A DNA stretch of 13,047 nucleotides from Fusobacterium sp. (GTDB taxonomy: Bacteria; Fusobacteriota; Fusobacteriia; Fusobacteriales; Fusobacteriaceae): positions 1 to 13,047 of the forward strand of contig JAHHSZ010000050.1 in NCBI GenBank assembly GCA_020024915.1, written 5' to 3'. The position numbers were made by a program, and so were the translations under genes. Position 1 is the first letter of the stretch. Each line of letters starts with the position of its first letter. Of the stretch, positions 12,537 to 13,047 are shown one piece after another. Below the pieces are notes generated by a model that was given only the letters and a program-made list of their open reading frames with translations, was not told the origin of the DNA and did not search any database.

Positions 12537-13047
12537 ATGGAAAGAAAAAGAAGAAATACTATCAATCTTACTGAGGGGAAAAGAAATATCATCTCTGCTT
12601 TAATTAATGAATATGATATTAAATCTGCTCAAGATATACAAGATGCTTTAAAAGATTTACTTGGTGGCACTATCCAAGAAATGCTTGAAGCTGAAATGAC
12701 TCAACATCTTGGATATAGTCCTTATGAACGTTCTCAAAGTTCTAATGCTCGTAATGGAAGAAAATCTAAAACTATTCTTAGTAAATATGGGGAAACTGAA
12801 ATTGAAGTTCCTCAAGATAGAGAAGGAACTTTTGAACCACAAATTGTGAAAAAACGTCAAAAAGATATTTCTTCTATTGAGGATAAAATAATTTCTATGT
12901 ATGCTAAAGGGATGACTACGCGTCAAATTTCTGAGCAAGTTGAAGATATTTATGGTTTTGAGCTTAGTGAAGGTTTAGTTTCTAATATTACTGATAAATT
13001 ACTTCCTAAAATTGAAGAATGGAAACAAAGACCACTTTCTAGTGTAT
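12537..13047 (+). CDS. IS256-family (Mutator-type) transposase, 3'-partial
   Basis: The start is ATG at 12537, 9 nt after AGGAGG (12522-12527). The frame is open through the last base, giving the first 170 aa of a protein normally of about 390-400 aa. Family features seen are QEMLEAEMTQHLGY (47-60), ARNGRKSKTI (71-80), EIEVPQDREGTFEPQIVKKR (88-107) and a helix-turn-helix region, MYAKGMTTRQISEQVEDIYG (121-140) followed by SEGLVSNITD (144-153). The DDE catalytic residues lie beyond the window, so whether the gene is intact is unknown. Nothing in the visible part is broken. It lies in the same direction as the por operon and may be read by its transcripts. Confidence 0.92.
   Translation, partial: MERKRRNTINLTEGKRNIISALINEYDIKSAQDIQDALKDLLGGTIQEMLEAEMTQHLGYSPYERSQSSNARNGRKSKTILSKYGETEIEVPQDREGTFEPQIVKKRQKDISSIEDKIISMYAKGMTTRQISEQVEDIYGFELSEGLVSNITDKLLPKIEEWKQRPLSSV

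Larger units (their letters stand above)
12409..13047 (+). mobile_element. IS256-family insertion sequence, left part (runs off the window)
   Basis: The apparent left end, GGGGCTGTTGCAAACTGATG (12409-12428), resembles terminal repeats of this family. It is followed by a 108-nt leader and a Mutator-type transposase gene open to the right edge. The right terminal repeat is not in the window, so the exact end base is inferred. Confidence 0.75.

Noticed and set aside
12657..12938. 93-codon - strand open frame inside the IS256 transposase gene
   Set aside because: The + strand frame encodes recognisable transposase motifs; the reverse frame is a shadow.
1..13047. CRISPR arrays, tRNA or rRNA genes
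   Set aside because: No regularly spaced repeats, cloverleaf-like segments or rRNA motifs were seen on either strand.

Overview
The window is AT-rich and low-GC, with strong AGGAGG-type ribosome binding sites and anaerobic energy genes: an electron-bifurcating-type acyl-CoA dehydrogenase/EtfBA set and a four-subunit 2-oxoacid:ferredoxin oxidoreductase. It also carries a glmS ribozyme. Together these suggest an obligately fermenting anaerobe of the Fusobacterium type, with a low-GC Clostridia-like Firmicute as the alternative. This assignment rests on gene content and protein style, not on a marker gene. All genes I can support are on the + strand.

Layout. (1) 1-1445: the 3' part of an IS200/IS605-type element with a tnpB gene that is open at the left edge. 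The encoded protein keeps the RuvC acidic residues but has no cysteine zinc ribbon. A hairpin lies in the last coding part, and a possible omega-RNA/right-end region follows. A strong terminator sits at 1490-1532. (2) 1585-5067: an operon of acyl-CoA dehydrogenase (bcd-like), etfB and etfA. It is preceded by two candidate promoters and an unusually long leader that can fold as a three-way junction. It ends in a clear intrinsic terminator. (3) 5051-8958: glmS, whose consensus-like promoter has its -35 box inside the etfA terminator. Next come a glmS ribozyme (cleavage predicted at 5107/5108), glmS itself and an Xaa-Pro aminopeptidase gene 14 nt downstream, then a terminator. (4) 8959-9370: an AT-rich intergenic stretch ending in a consensus-like promoter overlaid by a perfect 16-bp palindrome. 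(5) 9371-12400: a tightly packed gamma-delta-alpha-beta operon for a 2-oxoacid:ferredoxin oxidoreductase. (6) 12409-13047: the left part of an IS256-family insertion sequence, 8 nt after the porB stop. Its transposase gene runs off the right edge, and the ribosome binding site is fully buried in a 17-bp hairpin.

How the genes fit together. The acyl-CoA dehydrogenase/EtfBA module (probably crotonyl-CoA to butyryl-CoA with NADH and ferredoxin) and the oxidoreductase (2-oxoacid to acyl-CoA and CO2 with ferredoxin) both feed the reduced ferredoxin pool of amino-acid or butyrate fermentation. GlmS makes glucosamine-6-phosphate for the cell wall under product feedback through the ribozyme. The peptidase fits peptide use. 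No complete undescribed system is evident. The parts most worth checking are the structured bcd leader, the zinc-ribbon-less TnpB with its 3' RNA region, the terminator/promoter overlap before glmS, and the RBS-burying hairpin of the IS256 element.
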